Shown here: positions 10,721 through 28,323 of the stretch, piece after piece
Layout: each line of letters starts with the position of its first letter
Position numbering within the stretch: position 1 is the stretch's first letter
Source of the DNA: Pyrus communis
Lineage: Eukaryota; Streptophyta; Magnoliopsida; Rosales; Rosaceae
NCBI RefSeq assembly: GCF_963583255.1
Contig: NC_084813.1
Coordinates: 19,865,002 to 19,929,001 of the forward strand
DNA: 64,000 bases
Reading direction: 5' to 3'
The notes under the pieces: model-generated
The model's database searches: none
Told to the model about the DNA's origin: nothing
Seen by the model: the letters and a program-made list of their open reading frames with translations, nothing else
Made by a program: the position numbers and the translations under genes

Positions 10721-12502
10721 TAGGCAATAATTTCATGAGCTTTACTCAATCGCACATTTTTTTTACATGTGAACGGTTGAGATTTGATCAAAAAGTTTAA
10801 TTAGTTAAATCTCAATCGTTCATTCATGAATAAAAATGTATGCAAGAGAATTTCCATTGATTTTCATCTTATTGAAAATTGAATTGAAATTATCAAGAAT
10901 TTGTTCCTATGATGTTTAATTTGCACTTGATAGTTGATACAATACGCAACTAATGAGGTTCTAATAGACACTTGAATTGCCTTGAGAACTTGACTTTCAC
11001 ACAAGATTCTTTCCACATGGATTCCAAATCTAAATTGACAGTTTTTCAACATATAAAAAAAAAAAAAAAAAAAAATTTCAGAGAGAGTAATTAAAAATAT
11101 TCTCCATCCAACCAAATGTTGTTGCTTGTGCTTCTTATCCGCAAACAAGTCAATACTTGATCGGCGAAGTAATACACAAATAGTCAAGACTCAAAAGTCA
11201 CCTGTCACATTTCTCACGAAACCACCCAAACCCTCCAATTATTGCTTGCTTCAGAAGATAATGTAGCCACAACCCCATTTTTCCCATGGTCAACCTATCC
11301 AGCTTGGCGTCCGTACAAGTAACACAAATTCTCCATTTGAAAGCATGGGTGGGCAGAGATGCCATACGCAACCATGCATGCATTTACGTAATTTTCTGTA
11401 TTATATGAACTTGTAATGCATGTATTAAAATTAGGGTTGGCTTGATTGAGAGGACTAGCATGCTGAGAAAATAAGGACATGTTCGAGTTTAGACAAACAC
11501 GCATTATTTGTTTCTTGTCATAGTTTAGGTCTCCATTTACGTGTATTGTTCAAAGTTCAAACAGATTGTGATTCGTTTAACAAGCACAAGATTCGTGTCT
11601 TGCGGTTCGAACTATGAAGCAGGAAGGTAGTTCCCATACATAATCTTCTTTGGTGCATACGATGCAAATTAAACCCTAAACCCTAGCACTCAACGTGCGT
11701 TATTCGTTTGGACTTTGATTTGTTATGTTGTTAACCAATCAATTTGATGCATAATATGCAAATGCAACTTGAAGTCTACTTGATTGATAATTTGATGCCT
11801 TGTTATGAGGAAATGAAGTGTAGTCTCGAACCAGAAAATTAAGAGGCATTGGGTGTCCTTATAAGGAGTTGAGTTATTATTCTATTGCTAGTTAGTGTTA
11901 TGATGATATCAAAGCATGTTGGTTCACGTAAATACAATCCTAATAGCCACAAGTGTAGGCCATTCATGAGGCGTGTGAGGATGTGGAGTGTTGTTGCATA
12001 CCGAAAAAGTAAGAGACTTTGCATGCTCTTATAAAGGAGAAAGTTTTAGGTCTAGAAGCCAAACCTCCTCATTCGTCTGGCCCTTGACACAAATAACATT
12101 ACACACCCCACCACCTCTTGATTTGTTAGGCTAACCGGGCCAACAATTTGGTCCTAACCCCTCACATGTCCCTAATTTGGCTTCCCCACACAAGATCACC
12201 TCTCCTCATACAGAGTTGAATTACACCACATATATATTATCAACAGTCAGTGAATTGGGTGACAGAATAATGGTTAATTTGTTTTATGAAGCAATGAATT
12301 ATACTTCGTGTAATTTGGTGGCTAGCTAGCTACCTATTGAAAATAATTGAATCTTAAATGTCAAACAAAGCTTTGATGTTTGGAGCTAATTCAATCTATT
12401 TTATTGACTCTGTAAACGATAGCGACGGAAGGAAATGTAACATTTTCTTAATTATCGGGAGAGGTCCAGCTAGCTAGCAATATTTGAGAACGGAAAATTT
12501 TA
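10721..12502. other. Intergenic DNA, no gene recognised
   Basis: No domain-bearing frame is visible. An LTR-like fragment (CCTTATAAGGAGTTGAG near 11856, ATGATATCAAAGCATGTTGG near 11903) resembles the phrases at 10080-10190. A run of A (about 11056-11074) creates a spurious poly-Phe open frame on the minus strand. Confidence 0.5.
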
Positions 12503-12654
12503 GGAAAACCAATTTTTTAGACCATCTTTTATATAACATATGATGTGGTTGTTGATGGTTGGATTTTTTTTTTTTTTAATAATTTAAAGAATAGGTTCAA
12601 CTATCAACCGTTATATAATGTGGTCTACAAAAGATAGTCTAAAAATTTGTTCTC
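12503..12654. mobile_element. Inverted-repeat MITE
   Basis: About 150 bp with imperfect inverted arms. The left arm is GAAAACCAATTTTTTAGACC then ATCTTTTATATAACATATG. The right arm, reversed, is GAGAACAAATTTTTAGACTATC then TTTTGTAGACC. The centre is a T run. No target duplication could be assigned with confidence. Confidence 0.6.
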
Positions 12655-14764
12655 TAAAATAAACTAAAATTAACAAAGATGGTTTTGGACGATCAATATT
12701 ATTGTAGACGTTAGACCTAATTTGAAGGGCAACTATTATTTGTGGACATAATTATACCAACAGATTGGCCAGAGCAAAAGCTCAAATGCACTAATCACAT
12801 TAAACAAGTTATTTATGCTAGTGCCAAAACCGACCTAAAAGTTAGAATGTTTCGTAACGATACCGTCCAATATAAACCAGCCAAATTTAAGTTGCACGTA
12901 TGGGAGGGTCCAAGATTAAAAGGACCATTAGCGCTAACCAACAATTAAATTTGGATTTCATGCTCATAGTTTTATACAAAGTGATAATGGCACTAGTCAA
13001 GAGTCAAATATAAAATCTCAAGTGCATGATTCTCTTATAGATTTGTGGTTACATGTTTATGCATATAGTTATCTTTCTATTACAAACTCTAAATTTCAAA
13101 ACGGCGTCGTACATATAAATGCAATTTTTTTTATACAAGCAATAGTGATATCAAGGGCGGGAGGAATCGAAATCAAGACTTCAAGTACAAGAATAAATGA
13201 TTTTAACTAGCTTAAGTTATAAGCACCTTGCAATATAAACACAGTACTATAGGAAAATATAAGAGTGACTTATCAAACTTATCAAGGATGCATGACTTAT
13301 AAAGGAGTTTACTAACTTTGGAGAAAAACTTAAAGTAATATGATGTTTACTTGGAAAGATTGACAACATCTATCGCTTTGTTGTACCTTATCCTTGGTGG
13401 AAAGTGGAAACATAACATCGATGATCCGAAGGGCATTTGCTTCTTTCAATAGTCTTGACAATTCATCCTGGATCATGCTGGCTGAGCACGCAACGCATCT
13501 TTCTTCGAAAACGATGGGGTGGATTAAAATCATTGTATATTTATTATGGAAAAATTAAAATCCGGTCCTTAGTTATTCATTGACTAAAATATTATTAATT
13601 TTTAGATTTTGATTCAAGTTCTTAGCATTAATGTAATGATGAATTCACATGTCAATGACATAATTTTCTAAAATAAAAATTAATAATTGATTTAGAATTT
13701 TAATACTCACACCTTTATTAAACTCCTAAAATATATAAATTTGTTATATGTAAAATGTACAATTTTTTTTTATATAAAATCTATTCAAATTTTTTTTCTA
13801 ATCCATTTTTAAACTTATATGGGTATATTTTTTTTTCTTTGATTTGAGAATGTATCTATGTCAAGTTTAATCGAAAAACTTTACTAATATTATTAAGCTT
13901 AATTTTATTTTATTTTTTTTGTGATTTTGAAGAATGTACCCGTGTGTGTGTGTGTACCCACGTGCGTGTGTGTATATACACACACAATAGTATAATTTAT
14001 ATTTAATATTTTTCACACAAATTATGATTTTTTATTTAAAATTTCATTAATATAAACAACTATAAATTTCAATTTTTAATTTAAAAAAAATATAGTAACA
14101 TACATAGAAATAAATTATCACATTAATTTCTTGGACTTCGATAAAAAATTAAAAATCAGTAAGATTTCAATAAAAGAATATTCATAATTAAGAATTGCAT
14201 CCAAAGTCTTCCATTTATTTTACGTAAGTAAGTTTGTGGAGCCGAAAGAGGTTGGAAATATATCCACAAAAACTCTTCCGATGATCAGTGATCACTCATG
14301 CATGCTACTAATTAAGGGTGTGATAACCATAATCAATTATATACATGTACCCTATTGGTCTGGTGGGATATGTCATCTTCATTGATTTCCACGTCATGTC
14401 ATAGTCATATTTTTTGGAGGGGCTAACTTATTAGGGAGAAGGTCTTGGGTGCTGTACCTGTAGGTGGCGGGCGATAGGGGTGGAGTCATTATATGTGATG
14501 GTGGTGGGTGGTGGCCATGGGAGGGTGTTTTGTGTCTATCCGCATAGATACGTGGTTTGGGTGTGATAGAATGTTATTTAGGTAAAGTTGTGGATCAAAT
14601 ACTCTCATAATTAGAAGCGATGGTTAAGTTGAAGACAATATCAGAGCAATTTGCATTATTAAAAAAAAGCTAAAATGTCATAACCTCTAACATGTAGTAG
14701 TAATATTCTAGTAATAAAAGAGTGATCGAGGATAGTAGACTCATGCCTTTGTGTGCTATTGTGT
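12655..14764. other. AT-rich intergenic DNA
   Basis: Open frames at 12742-12948 and 13022-13210 have no recognisable domain and unusual composition for plant genes. A GTGTGTGT/ACACAC tract lies near 13942-13985. A G-rich stretch with GGTGGTGGGTGGTGG-like repeats is at about 14460-14525. I see nothing supportable as a gene. Confidence 0.5.
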
Positions 14765-15018
14765 ATCCTTAGACTATGTTTGTGTTTCTGATTGCTTTTA
14801 GAAAGTTAAAACACTTTATGACTGCATTTGATATTTTAGTTAGAAGTGATTATTGGTTGTATAAGTATATTTTGGAGAATTACATGTCATGTACTAAAAA
14901 AACACTTCCAAGTGAATTTTTAATAAAAAAATTCAACGTGTTATAATGAAATGCTTTTATCAAAACACTTATGAACATATAAATATTTCTTACATAATCA
15001 GTTCCAAACAAGCTCTTA
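14765..15018. mobile_element. Possible hAT-type MITE
   Basis: The left end CTATGTTTGTGTTTCTGATTGC and the right end, reversed, AGCTTGTTTGGAACTGATTATG are similar and inverted. Subterminal AAGCACTT/AAGTGTTTT phrases fit widespread plant hAT MITEs. No clean target duplication was read, so both the limits and the class are tentative. Confidence 0.4.
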
Positions 15019-16536
15019 ATCTTAAAACTCAAAGAATTCATCAAGATTTTCAGTTTATACATGCTTACATGTAGTTATTTGGTCTAGTCGAATGAGATAT
15101 CGTCATTTGCTAGACTACTTGATCCATGACTCCTTCGTATATTCATGCCCCTATTATTTGATCCAAATTAAAGTTAAGCAATTTTTTTTTTTTTTTACAT
15201 GATTAACTTTTAAATTCACAAAAACTCAGTCCAATGTCAGTAATGATCAAATACATAGAAACCCCCTTGAATAATTCAGTTAAAATGCTCCAAAAGCCTC
15301 AAACCATGTGAAGTTCTAAACGTCATCAATTAACCCATTTTACCAAAACTAGTCGAGTATCTAATAGCTTAATTACTTAAATCAACACCCAACCTATAAG
15401 AAAATATGATTAATCAAGATTCTAAACGTCATCTTAGAATCCATATACTCACCATATACTGTCTTACCGCGTAACATTGTCAACGTAATAACTATCATCA
15501 CGACTCAACAAGGATTATAATTTGAATAGATTAAGAGCTAATTTGGAGTTGTATAATTTTTTTTAAAAGCAGCTTCTTAAAAAAGTTGGAGCAAAAATTG
15601 TGTCTGGTAAAAGAAAAAAAGAAAGTGTTTTTTCAAAATCATGGCCCTAAAATAGAAGCAACTCTAACTATACTTCTCAAAAAAGTGTTTATCTCATAAG
15701 AGGCAGATGAATGGTAAATTTTAATGAAACTTTCATATTAACAATGCTACCTTTTTCGCCCCAAAAAAATGTAAAAAAATAAAAATAGAAAACGGTTAGA
15801 ATTATGACCGTTGGCCACGTGTCCAAATCTGGGTTGTTGGATTTGAATTTTTTCAAATCCAAATGTCCATATTAATTAATTTAATAAAAAAATATTAAAA
15901 ATGGTTTAAAAATACAGATTTTTTTTTTCTATAAATACCTAACCATCAGCTTTCAACTTACACCACATTTCAATATTTTCAACATTTTCAACCAAAGCTT
16001 TCATATACAGTTTTGTGAAAAAAAATGGCTACGTGGAAGCTTATCGAAATATTGGCTAAATTATTGTAAACAGATAGTGACATATGACCCGTCAGGATTG
16101 GTTGAAAATCTTATCGGAAATCTATCCACAAATAGTACTTTCGGATAATGACACATAGCGTGATAAGATTGGTTAAAAATCCTATCTAAAATTAAAACTA
16201 ACTTTTTTTTTAATTATTTTGCAAAAAAAAAAAAAAAAAATTATTATTTTAATAGGCTAGGTACCAGCGCATTTTTTAAAGGTGAAGATGCATTTGTGCT
16301 AGGTCATTTTTTAGACTTTGTGTTAGTGCGTTTTTTACGGTTGAAGATGCATTTGACCAATTATTATTTATTAAAATCAATCACTATTTATTTGAGTGAA
16401 CTAAATAGACTGAATACCAACACATTTTTAAAGATGGACTTGCTCTTATAAAGCCACGTCGAAGACCTAGCAAGGCAGCCAAGTCAGCAATGAGTAATCA
16501 CTCAGAGAACGCGAGCGAGCCCTTCAGGTTCAATTT

Positions 16537-16601
<65 letters not shown>

Positions 16602-17811
16602 TTTTTTCTGGTGGTGGGATATTACAGAAGCCGACGAGATAAAGGACGTGGCGCGCGGCCTCGCATTCCCAAAGGCACTATAATACAAAGACGCCACCTT
16701 CTTGTCTCTCACTCATGGCAGTAAGCATATTCCACAGAATGTACCATTTCCATGCCCTTTTTTTTTCTTTCTCAATAAGATATTAAAATATTCAAAGTGG
16801 CAAAAGCCTTTTTGTTCTTCTGAGTTTGTGAGGAGGAGGTTGATGCTTCAATTGGATCATCATTTGGAATATTAAACAAGTCATTAGAATCATTATGATT
16901 GGAGGTATATTGTATAATTATGCAAGGAAATGCCCAATTTGGAGTGATCAATAAAATTAATCATATAGTTAAAGACGTTATGAAGAATTATGTTTCGTTG
17001 TACTTCATGTATACTGTCCTAAAATTAACAAAATAATCAATCTACATCAACAAAAACAATTTCATTCGTGCACGTAAATCAATAAGCAAAGTTGAATACT
17101 CGGCGTGTAAGACTATTCAAATCACATTTGTTAATTGCTTTGTTGAGATATTACATATCAAGTATGCAAACTTTTTTAAATGAAAGGTTGAATTATTTTC
17201 TCATAATTTATTTTATTTTATTCGTTCACACACAGAATAAAAAAGAAAGACAAATTTTATACCAAATTACAAATTCAGTAAAATAAATTTCCAGCGGCCG
17301 ATTCTTCTTTGATGCGATCACATCAATAATTGACTATCTACTCAATAATTAAGATGTTCATAACAAAAGGAAGAAAATAATTGCATTTATGTGGAAAAAG
17401 AGAAAATTAAGGTTGTTACGCGCCCTTTCCATGAGTGGCACCCAAATACGATGTCACACTCCGACTTTATGATCGGCAAGAAATTAACTCGGTGTACGGT
17501 GCACGGTGCACGAACAAAAAATAAAATAAAAACAAGAATGATAGAAATACGAAGTTAAAAAATGAACTTTACTTTTGTAAGGATAACTCTCGAAATCTTG
17601 CAAGTGTACAAAAAGATAATAAATCCCCCACTCTTTGACTCAAAATATTTGTACTCAGTGCTGTCTATTTATTTATCATTAGTAGATAAATTTAAATTGT
17701 TAAATTTATGTTTAATTTTGATATTTTGATCATAGATAGACATAAACGTAAAAAATTTAAATATAAAATTAGCAATAAATAAGGTGATCAGCATTACTAC
17801 TATTTAAAAAT
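15019..17811. other. AT-rich repeat-bearing intergenic DNA
   Basis: No gene is recognised. Between about 15740 and 16450 the phrases TTGGATTTGAATTTTTTCAA and GATGGACTTGCTCTTATAAA resemble decayed PIF/Harbinger-related sequence. A (TA)n tract followed by a T run is at 16539-16607. Around 17400-17520 is an unassigned GC-richer patch (GTTACGCGCCC, GGTGTACGGTGCACGGTGCACG). Confidence 0.45.
16539..16607. repeat. (TA)n microsatellite plus T run
   Basis: About 23 TA units run directly into about 23 T residues. Length is likely to vary between individuals and to be error-prone in assembly. Confidence 0.9.
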
Positions 17812-17965
17812 TGGGAATTTTAACGAAAAACTATCGGTACTATTTACTTTAACAAAAAACCATATTTTTACATTAAAAAGTCAATCATAATACTATTCTC
17901 TTTACCCGTTATTTTATCATTTTAGTTAAAATTTAAAGTTTTCAAATTATTTTCATTAATTTTTC
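17812..17965. mobile_element. Short MITE, family A, copy 2
   Basis: It begins GGGAATTTTAACGAAAAAC and ends CATTAATTTTTC, and the interior matches copy 1 at 1478. The 9-bp direct repeat TTTAAAAAT flanks it (17803-17811 and 17966-17974). It lies about 420 bp upstream of the phosphatase start codon. Confidence 0.65.
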
Positions 17966-18091
17966 TTTAAAAATAACGAGAAAAAGTACACCCGTTTCTT
18001 GCTCGTCTACGCCACCTGACTTTCTCTCTTCTTTCCTTTTCTGATCCATTTTTAAACTGTCTTTCACCAAAAAAAAAAAAAAAAAAAAAAA

Positions 18092-18244
18092 GAAAGTTTT
18101 AACGAAAAGTTCACAGTATTGTTCACTTTAACGAAAAATCACATTTTTACACTAAAAAATCAATCAAACTACTATTCACTTTACCGTTTATTTTGTCGTT
18201 ATTATTAAAATTTAAAATTTTTAAACATTTTTCATTAGTTCCTT
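18092..18244. mobile_element. Short MITE, family A, copy 3, in the phosphatase promoter
   Basis: It begins GAAAGTTTTAACGAAAAGT and ends CATTAGTTCCTT. It sits between two A runs, which fits an A-rich 9-bp target duplication that cannot be delimited. Its right end is about 80 bp upstream of the phosphatase TATA box, so it forms part of the proximal promoter. Confidence 0.65.
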
Positions 18245-18325
18245 GAAAAAAAAAAAAAAAAAATGGAATGGGCAAGAGGCTATAAGGAATATCCGAAACG
18301 ATCCCCAAAAGCCCCGACTTCTCCC

Positions 18326-18335
18326 TTTATAAAAA
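18326..18335 (+). promoter_or_regulatory. TATA box of the phosphatase gene
   Basis: TTTATAAAAA lies 51-60 bp upstream of the ATG at 18386. If transcription starts about 30 bp downstream, the 5' untranslated region would be only some 20-30 bases. The call rests on motif and position only. Confidence 0.6.
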
Positions 18336-18379
18336 CGACGCTTCTGTCTCTCCTCGTCAGTCGTCTGCTCTTTTGATAA

Positions 18380-21439
<3,060 letters not shown>

Positions 21440-23027
21440 AGTCGCCCCGTATTATTGAACGGCTTTTGCTTCTTTTAGTCGAAGAAGAGAATCAATCGTA
21501 GGTCCGAATCTCCTAGCTACTATGGAATAAATAAAATAGGGAAAGGTGATGAGTTCCTGGTATGCATTTCAGCGGAAAAGGAATTTTTTCTTCATTTTTC
21601 CTTGAATTCAATATAATAAGCATCCTTATATAAAATATCACTTTCACTTTGTGTGCTTTGAGACTCAACTTTTTCGTGATCTTTTCTTCTGCTGTGTTTT
21701 TGGTATATTTATTCAACAATTTATGGCAGCAGATGCATCCGGATTTCTTCTTGAAAACTTGTAGTTAGCTCGATTAGAGTTTTAAGTTGACATCGAATAC
21801 GTCTTGCCAATGCAAATCAAGATTTCCGTTTTAATTTCTCCTCTCGAGCTGTTCTTGCGAATGATTAGAACTAAAATCTTTTAACAAAACAATGTATGCG
21901 TATTCATGTTCTGTTATCCGGCAACTTACTTGATTGATCTTTAACTTTAAAGTTGTTATTAGTAAAAACATTTGTATAAAACACAGTGCCTACATTAGGG
22001 CTCCTTTTAAAATGATTGAATGCATATTTTATGAAAGAGTTTTTAGAATCAATCATTGGTAAAAATGCGAGGAAATCCTAGAAAAGCATTTCAAATGCTT
22101 TTGTAACTCAAAAACGGTTTCAGTCATTTTAAAAGCACATCCAAACGAGTTAGTTTACTGGTGGTATGTGCAAAGATATATAGTTCAAGCAGAATAGCAA
22201 CATCGACGATCAAAATAATCAAGTCCTAAAACAAATGACGAAGAAGATCGAGGATGGAACAAGTCTTGTTTCAAGTTTTTTTTACTCAGAATGTAAAGTA
22301 AATAAAACATGTTAAGAAAGGGAAAAAGTTACAAACAAAATCTTCTCACACAGTTAAAATTACGAAAGTTCGCCTCATTAGGTGCATTTGTGGGGGAAGA
22401 GTGACATCCACAAACACATCAACCAGCCACACAATAGATATGATGAAACCAGATGTTTCGAAACATACAAGCAAGCTTATGAATATTATACTCACATTAA
22501 CAATATATCAATAAGGATCTCTGAGTCTCCCTCCACCTTCAAGTAAATGCAAATGAATCCCCTTGAAAGTGCTTTTAGATTGTCAACTAGGGCTTGTCCT
22601 TAAGCAACAAAAGTTATTTTGTTAGTGAAATAAACAAAGTCGCTTTTTTAAAAGGAATAAAAAAAAAGAAGAAGCGCTTTACTGTTGAAGGAAACTTAAA
22701 AAAAGTTCAAGTTGGCTGTTATTTTTTAAGGTTAAAGGTGCAAAAATCAAGTTTAATGACATAAAATTAGCACAAAACTTCTTCTTTATATGAATGTTTG
22801 GTTCAATAAACTTCACTTTAGACTACAAAATTATCCGAAAAGTGCCCTTTTTTATTGTTTTGCGGTGTCGATCTTTCTTAGATTCTGAATGCCTTGAGGT
22901 TTCCAACCATGATTAAAACCTAAAAAAGCAGCTTTGATTTTAAACTATATTTTTTGAGGTTCTACTTGTACTTGATACTTATTAGATTCTTGTTCCACTT
23001 CCATAAGTTGAAGCCTTTCCTATGATC
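21440..23027. other. Phosphatase 3' flank, no further gene
   Basis: The phosphatase 3' untranslated region must lie at the start of this stretch, but its end cannot be read. Around 21995-22150 a pair of inverted phrases (CTCCTTTTAAAATGATTG and CATTTTAAAAGCAC) resembles a hAT-type MITE. No coding frame of interest was found. Confidence 0.5.
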
Positions 23028-23647
23028 TTGCTACAAATAATTGTGCCAGATGTATGGACAACAATTGAATGTTAAAGACAATCGATGATTAGCGTAAGTG
23101 AAAGCTAAATACGAAATATAATAGATTTAACAGTGTTTCGTTTTTTACAGTGTTCGTATCTTGTAAAATTATCATTAACTCGTTACGAAAGGAGAATATC
23201 ACAAAACACTTTTTCTCTCCACGCCCCCGAAAGTAGTTTGAGCTGCCATCCCCGGCTTCAGTTAAGCCAAAAGCACTTACTTTAACTTTGTCACATATCC
23301 TGGAAACATTGACACAAATAAAAAGGTCTTTATGGTGTTAATTAAACTAGTTTAGCCTTAAACCAAGTGTACATCATGATACCCATTTTCCATCTTGAAA
23401 GCACCCTTCTAATTGTTTTATATTTGGCTCATGCTTCTAATCATCCCCTATTCCTGCTTTCCAAAAACTAAAGCTGCTCAGCATATGTCGGCACGGCTGC
23501 TGCCTTGTGGCCTCAGCTTCTTTCGTCTCTCTATTTTACAGGTTTTGAAGTCATATTATATTACTATAAATTAGTAGTGATTACTTTGGTTACTTCCCAC
23601 AAATTAGGCGAGAGACCGTCAAATCTTAGTTGAACCAAAAACTTTGT

Positions 23648-23707
23648 TTAAGCTGTTGCTTTCATGGTTTCAAATCTTGGTTCCTCGGCGTGGAACTTGA
23701 GGCCATA
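23648..23707 (-). pseudogene. ACC oxidase 3'-end relic
   Basis: On the minus strand, 19 codons read YGLKFHAEEPRFETMKATA and end at a TAA (23648-23650). This matches the ACO C-terminal block [16 protein letters not shown] encoded at 26825-27127, and the upstream coding sequence is missing. The match continues beyond the stop. The flank at about 23030-23647 is a diverged version of the DNA downstream of ACO copy 1 (for example ATTGTGCCAGATGTATGG against ATTGTGCTAGATGTATTT, and GTCGGCACGGCTGCTGCCTT against GTCGGCATGGCTGCTGCCTT). It is therefore the 3' end of an older, truncated third ACO gene. Similarity stops near 23708 in a TATATATA tract. Confidence 0.85.
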
Positions 23708-24860
23708 AGCTGCATTAGTTGATATATATATATAGCTGGAATAATGAAATTAGTTCTCTCCCTTCGAAAGGAAAGTGCAGATCAACCACGGTGATTTCTT
23801 CATCGGTATCAACTTAGAGGTCAACTCAGTGGAGTCATAACATATATATTATAGACATGTTGAACTACATATCGTCATGATCCAAACAGGGCATTGGTTT
23901 ATATTTTAACGTACTCTTGGTGATAATTTTCTTTTTTCAAAAGAAACTTCTCATTATGTTGAGTGTTAAAACATATATTTTTTCGTAATCTATTTTAATA
24001 ACTATTGTGTTTTTATTTTAATATTTATATGGTGTTAAAGATAGACGAAAAGCATGCCATTTTAAAGGGGAATGAAACGTGTGAAGAAATGCCTGGAAAA
24101 AAATATGTGAGCAGAATGACACTGTTTGAGCTTGAAATTTTATTTCGGCCTGAATTGATTTCAATCCAGAAAGGAGGATGTGAATCTCGGCCCAGTAATG
24201 TATTATTGTTGGATGGCCGAGCCCTTGGCGGAGTAGGATCTTGAAGATCAGGGTTGGTTTCTGATGTGGTCGAGTCCTAAGTGTAGTAGGATTGCTCGAA
24301 GATTAGGATTGATCTGGATCAGGATTCGCCTTTGGGTGAAGTTGAATTAATCGCATATAAGTCTAGGTTCAGAATTGAAGTTCGAGTTGAAGAGCTAAGG
24401 TTGGGTAGTGATGGAGTTTCAGTGGGAAAGGATTTGTAAAGATAATACCAAGTGTATTCACATAATATGCTGAGAAGTTGCAATACTATCGGAACTCTAC
24501 AACTTGACAATCTTGGGCATCAGGCAATTTATTCCTAATAAATACAGGAGGACTAGCAATGTAAAGGAGACCTTCAACTCAACACAAATCAACTGCTGTA
24601 TGCGAAACTCTTTCACACTCTTTTGTGAAAACTAACTGATTCACTAACCATTAGCACAAATTCCGACTAAATATATGAGTTTGGGTTGGCAACCTACAAA
24701 CGACGACCAACTGGATAGACGGGGTTGTCCAATGCAACCAGTGAAGGCGACTGACTAGATAGACGAGACCGAAGCGTAGAGTAAATTTGCCTTGGAAGTT
24801 TTGACCGACTGGATATATGGGTATTCTTTCTAAGCATGTGACTGGCTATTTATCTCAAGT
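23708..24860. other. Intergenic DNA present only in copy 1
   Basis: No gene is recognised. The open frame at 24005-24244 is low quality. Repeated phrases (GATGGCCGAGCCC, GGTCGAGTCCTAAG, CGACCAACTGGATAGACG, CGACTGACTAGATAGACG) suggest an old LTR-type repeat. The stretch ends exactly where the copy-2 deletion ends. Confidence 0.45.
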
Positions 24861-26824
24861 CTCTACAGGGAAAAGTCTTTGATTCCTTACCAAAAGAGGT
24901 CACTTTATCAGCATTCTTGGCAAAGCGGGCTGTTTTATGATTGATTACTATTATATTAAGAGTTTAACACACAGATAGCCAAACCATTTTTACAATTAAG
25001 ACACTCATCTCCTTTGAGTATCTTTGTCCATATAGTTTGATACCGGTTCAGCAGACCTATGTGTTTACCAATATAGTTAAGGATACTGAACATGGTGCAA
25101 AAGATTCAGAACTTCACAGTGAATTGCATAACCTTGTCTTCAAGTTTTAAAACTCAAGGGTGAGAGTGTTCCTTCCTCCGCCGAAGTCGCTTGATCCAGA
25201 AATTAGTAGCGAATTCTACCACATCACCACATTCAAGTTATTTGCCTAGTTGAGCTCGATGGCGAATTGGCATGCCCGCATCAACATTCAAGTAATTGAC
25301 AAACGTGGTTAGCTCCTAATTACTCGGCCTCCATGCCACATAAATTAAAAATTTTAAGATTTATTGATACAAAAACAAAAACAAAAACCAAAATTGAAAA
25401 CAAGTAGTTCTTTTCCTTTCAAGGTTTTGTTTCATACCTTCACTTGTGTCTTCTCATCCACCAATATCTTCTTTGATCCTTAATTCTCAATTTCTCCATA
25501 TAGTTTTCTTCTATCTTTATACCAAAAGAATTAAATGATTATTAAATTGACCCTAAGATATTGCGAGAAACCATTGTGCTAGATGTATTTTCAAGGATTG
25601 AATGTTAAACTATATATTTGACAACGTATCAGTGTTTTACAATATTCATGTCATGTGAAATTACACTAAACTCAAATCTAACTCATTAGTTGTTTAGGAG
25701 GATATCATTCTATAGAACGCAGTTTCCCTCCATGTATCAAAATGTGTAGTGCAATTCCAGGCTTCAATAAATTCAAAAGCACTTATTTTCCATTGCAATT
25801 CTGAATCCCTAGATTGGCACTAATGGGAAGGTCTTTACCCTAAATTTTGTTTTTTTCCAGAATGATATCCATTCTAAAACTTTGTGTCTAGAGGACTGAG
25901 AAATTCAGAATGTTTAAGAGAGAGAAAGATCGAGCCATTCAAGTTTTTAAATTTTTGTGAAGTGGGTCAATGAGATGAGCTAATAGAAGCCATAAAATTG
26001 AAGCTGAGTGGTTTGGATCTTTCGCTCCGCATTTCCCGGACATAGAGATGAAGGAGTGGACCTCAATCCCTTTTTTCCCATCCTGAAAGCTCCTGTATTG
26101 TTTTATATTGTAGCTTATGATTTTAAAAATATCGTGTTCTTGCTTTTAATTAGAAAACTTTATAGCTTGAGTTCACCATGTCGGCATGGCTGCTGCCTTA
26201 TCCCCTCGGCCTCTTTCATCCCTTTTCCCACTGAAATTAGAGTCCTTTTCTACGGTGAAAACTTCAACAAGTGATAAATTAACAGATTCTGCTGACTATT
26301 TAGTTAAGCACAGCTGGCTTTGAATGCTACTGCTAATGGATCTGCACATTAGATATACACTCTTAAGTCTTAGCTCCATGCGTTCTCTTTTCAGTATTGT
26401 TCTATATAAAGTTTTTTCTTCGTTGTGGTTAACTATAAATTTTAAATGCTGACGGCATGTCTGCATTTATAACTTCGCTATCGTTTATGTCGTTGATACT
26501 GCAAACGCTTATAATATCAATATGTTGTTGATGCATTATCTACAAATGCAGTTAACTACAATGTAAATGACTGGTTCTATATAAAATACAATGCAAAACA
26601 GATAATGTAATGTTTATTTAGTTACCAACAAATCTTACAGTCACTAAAGTAGTGATGACTTTGGTTACATTCTACAACGATTTCCACATTAATAATAAAT
26701 AAACTTGTCTCTTTTGACAGAGATCTTGAAGTCTAGTTCAACCAAATATTTTGTTCACACACGCCCGTACTTTAAGCTAAAAACCCATTTTCCAGCAGCT
26801 TCTAGTGTAAGTACTTAATCACTC
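24861..26824. other. ACO copy 1 downstream region
   Basis: It matches 46861-48834 of copy 2, with scattered substitutions and small indels. The open frame at 26008-26274 is also open in copy 2 (48022-48333) but with a changed frame and C-terminus, so it is not supported as a gene. The ACO 3' untranslated region must lie just below 26825. Confidence 0.6.

Positions 26825-28323
<1,499 letters not shown>

Noticed and set aside
12742..13210. Two consecutive + strand frames resembling exons
   Set aside because: No domains are present, no good splice signals link them, and they lie in AT-rich intergenic DNA.
26008..26274. Open frame MVWIFRSAF.., also at 48022-48333
   Set aside because: Its frame and C-terminus change between the two copies through an indel, and there is no recognisable domain.
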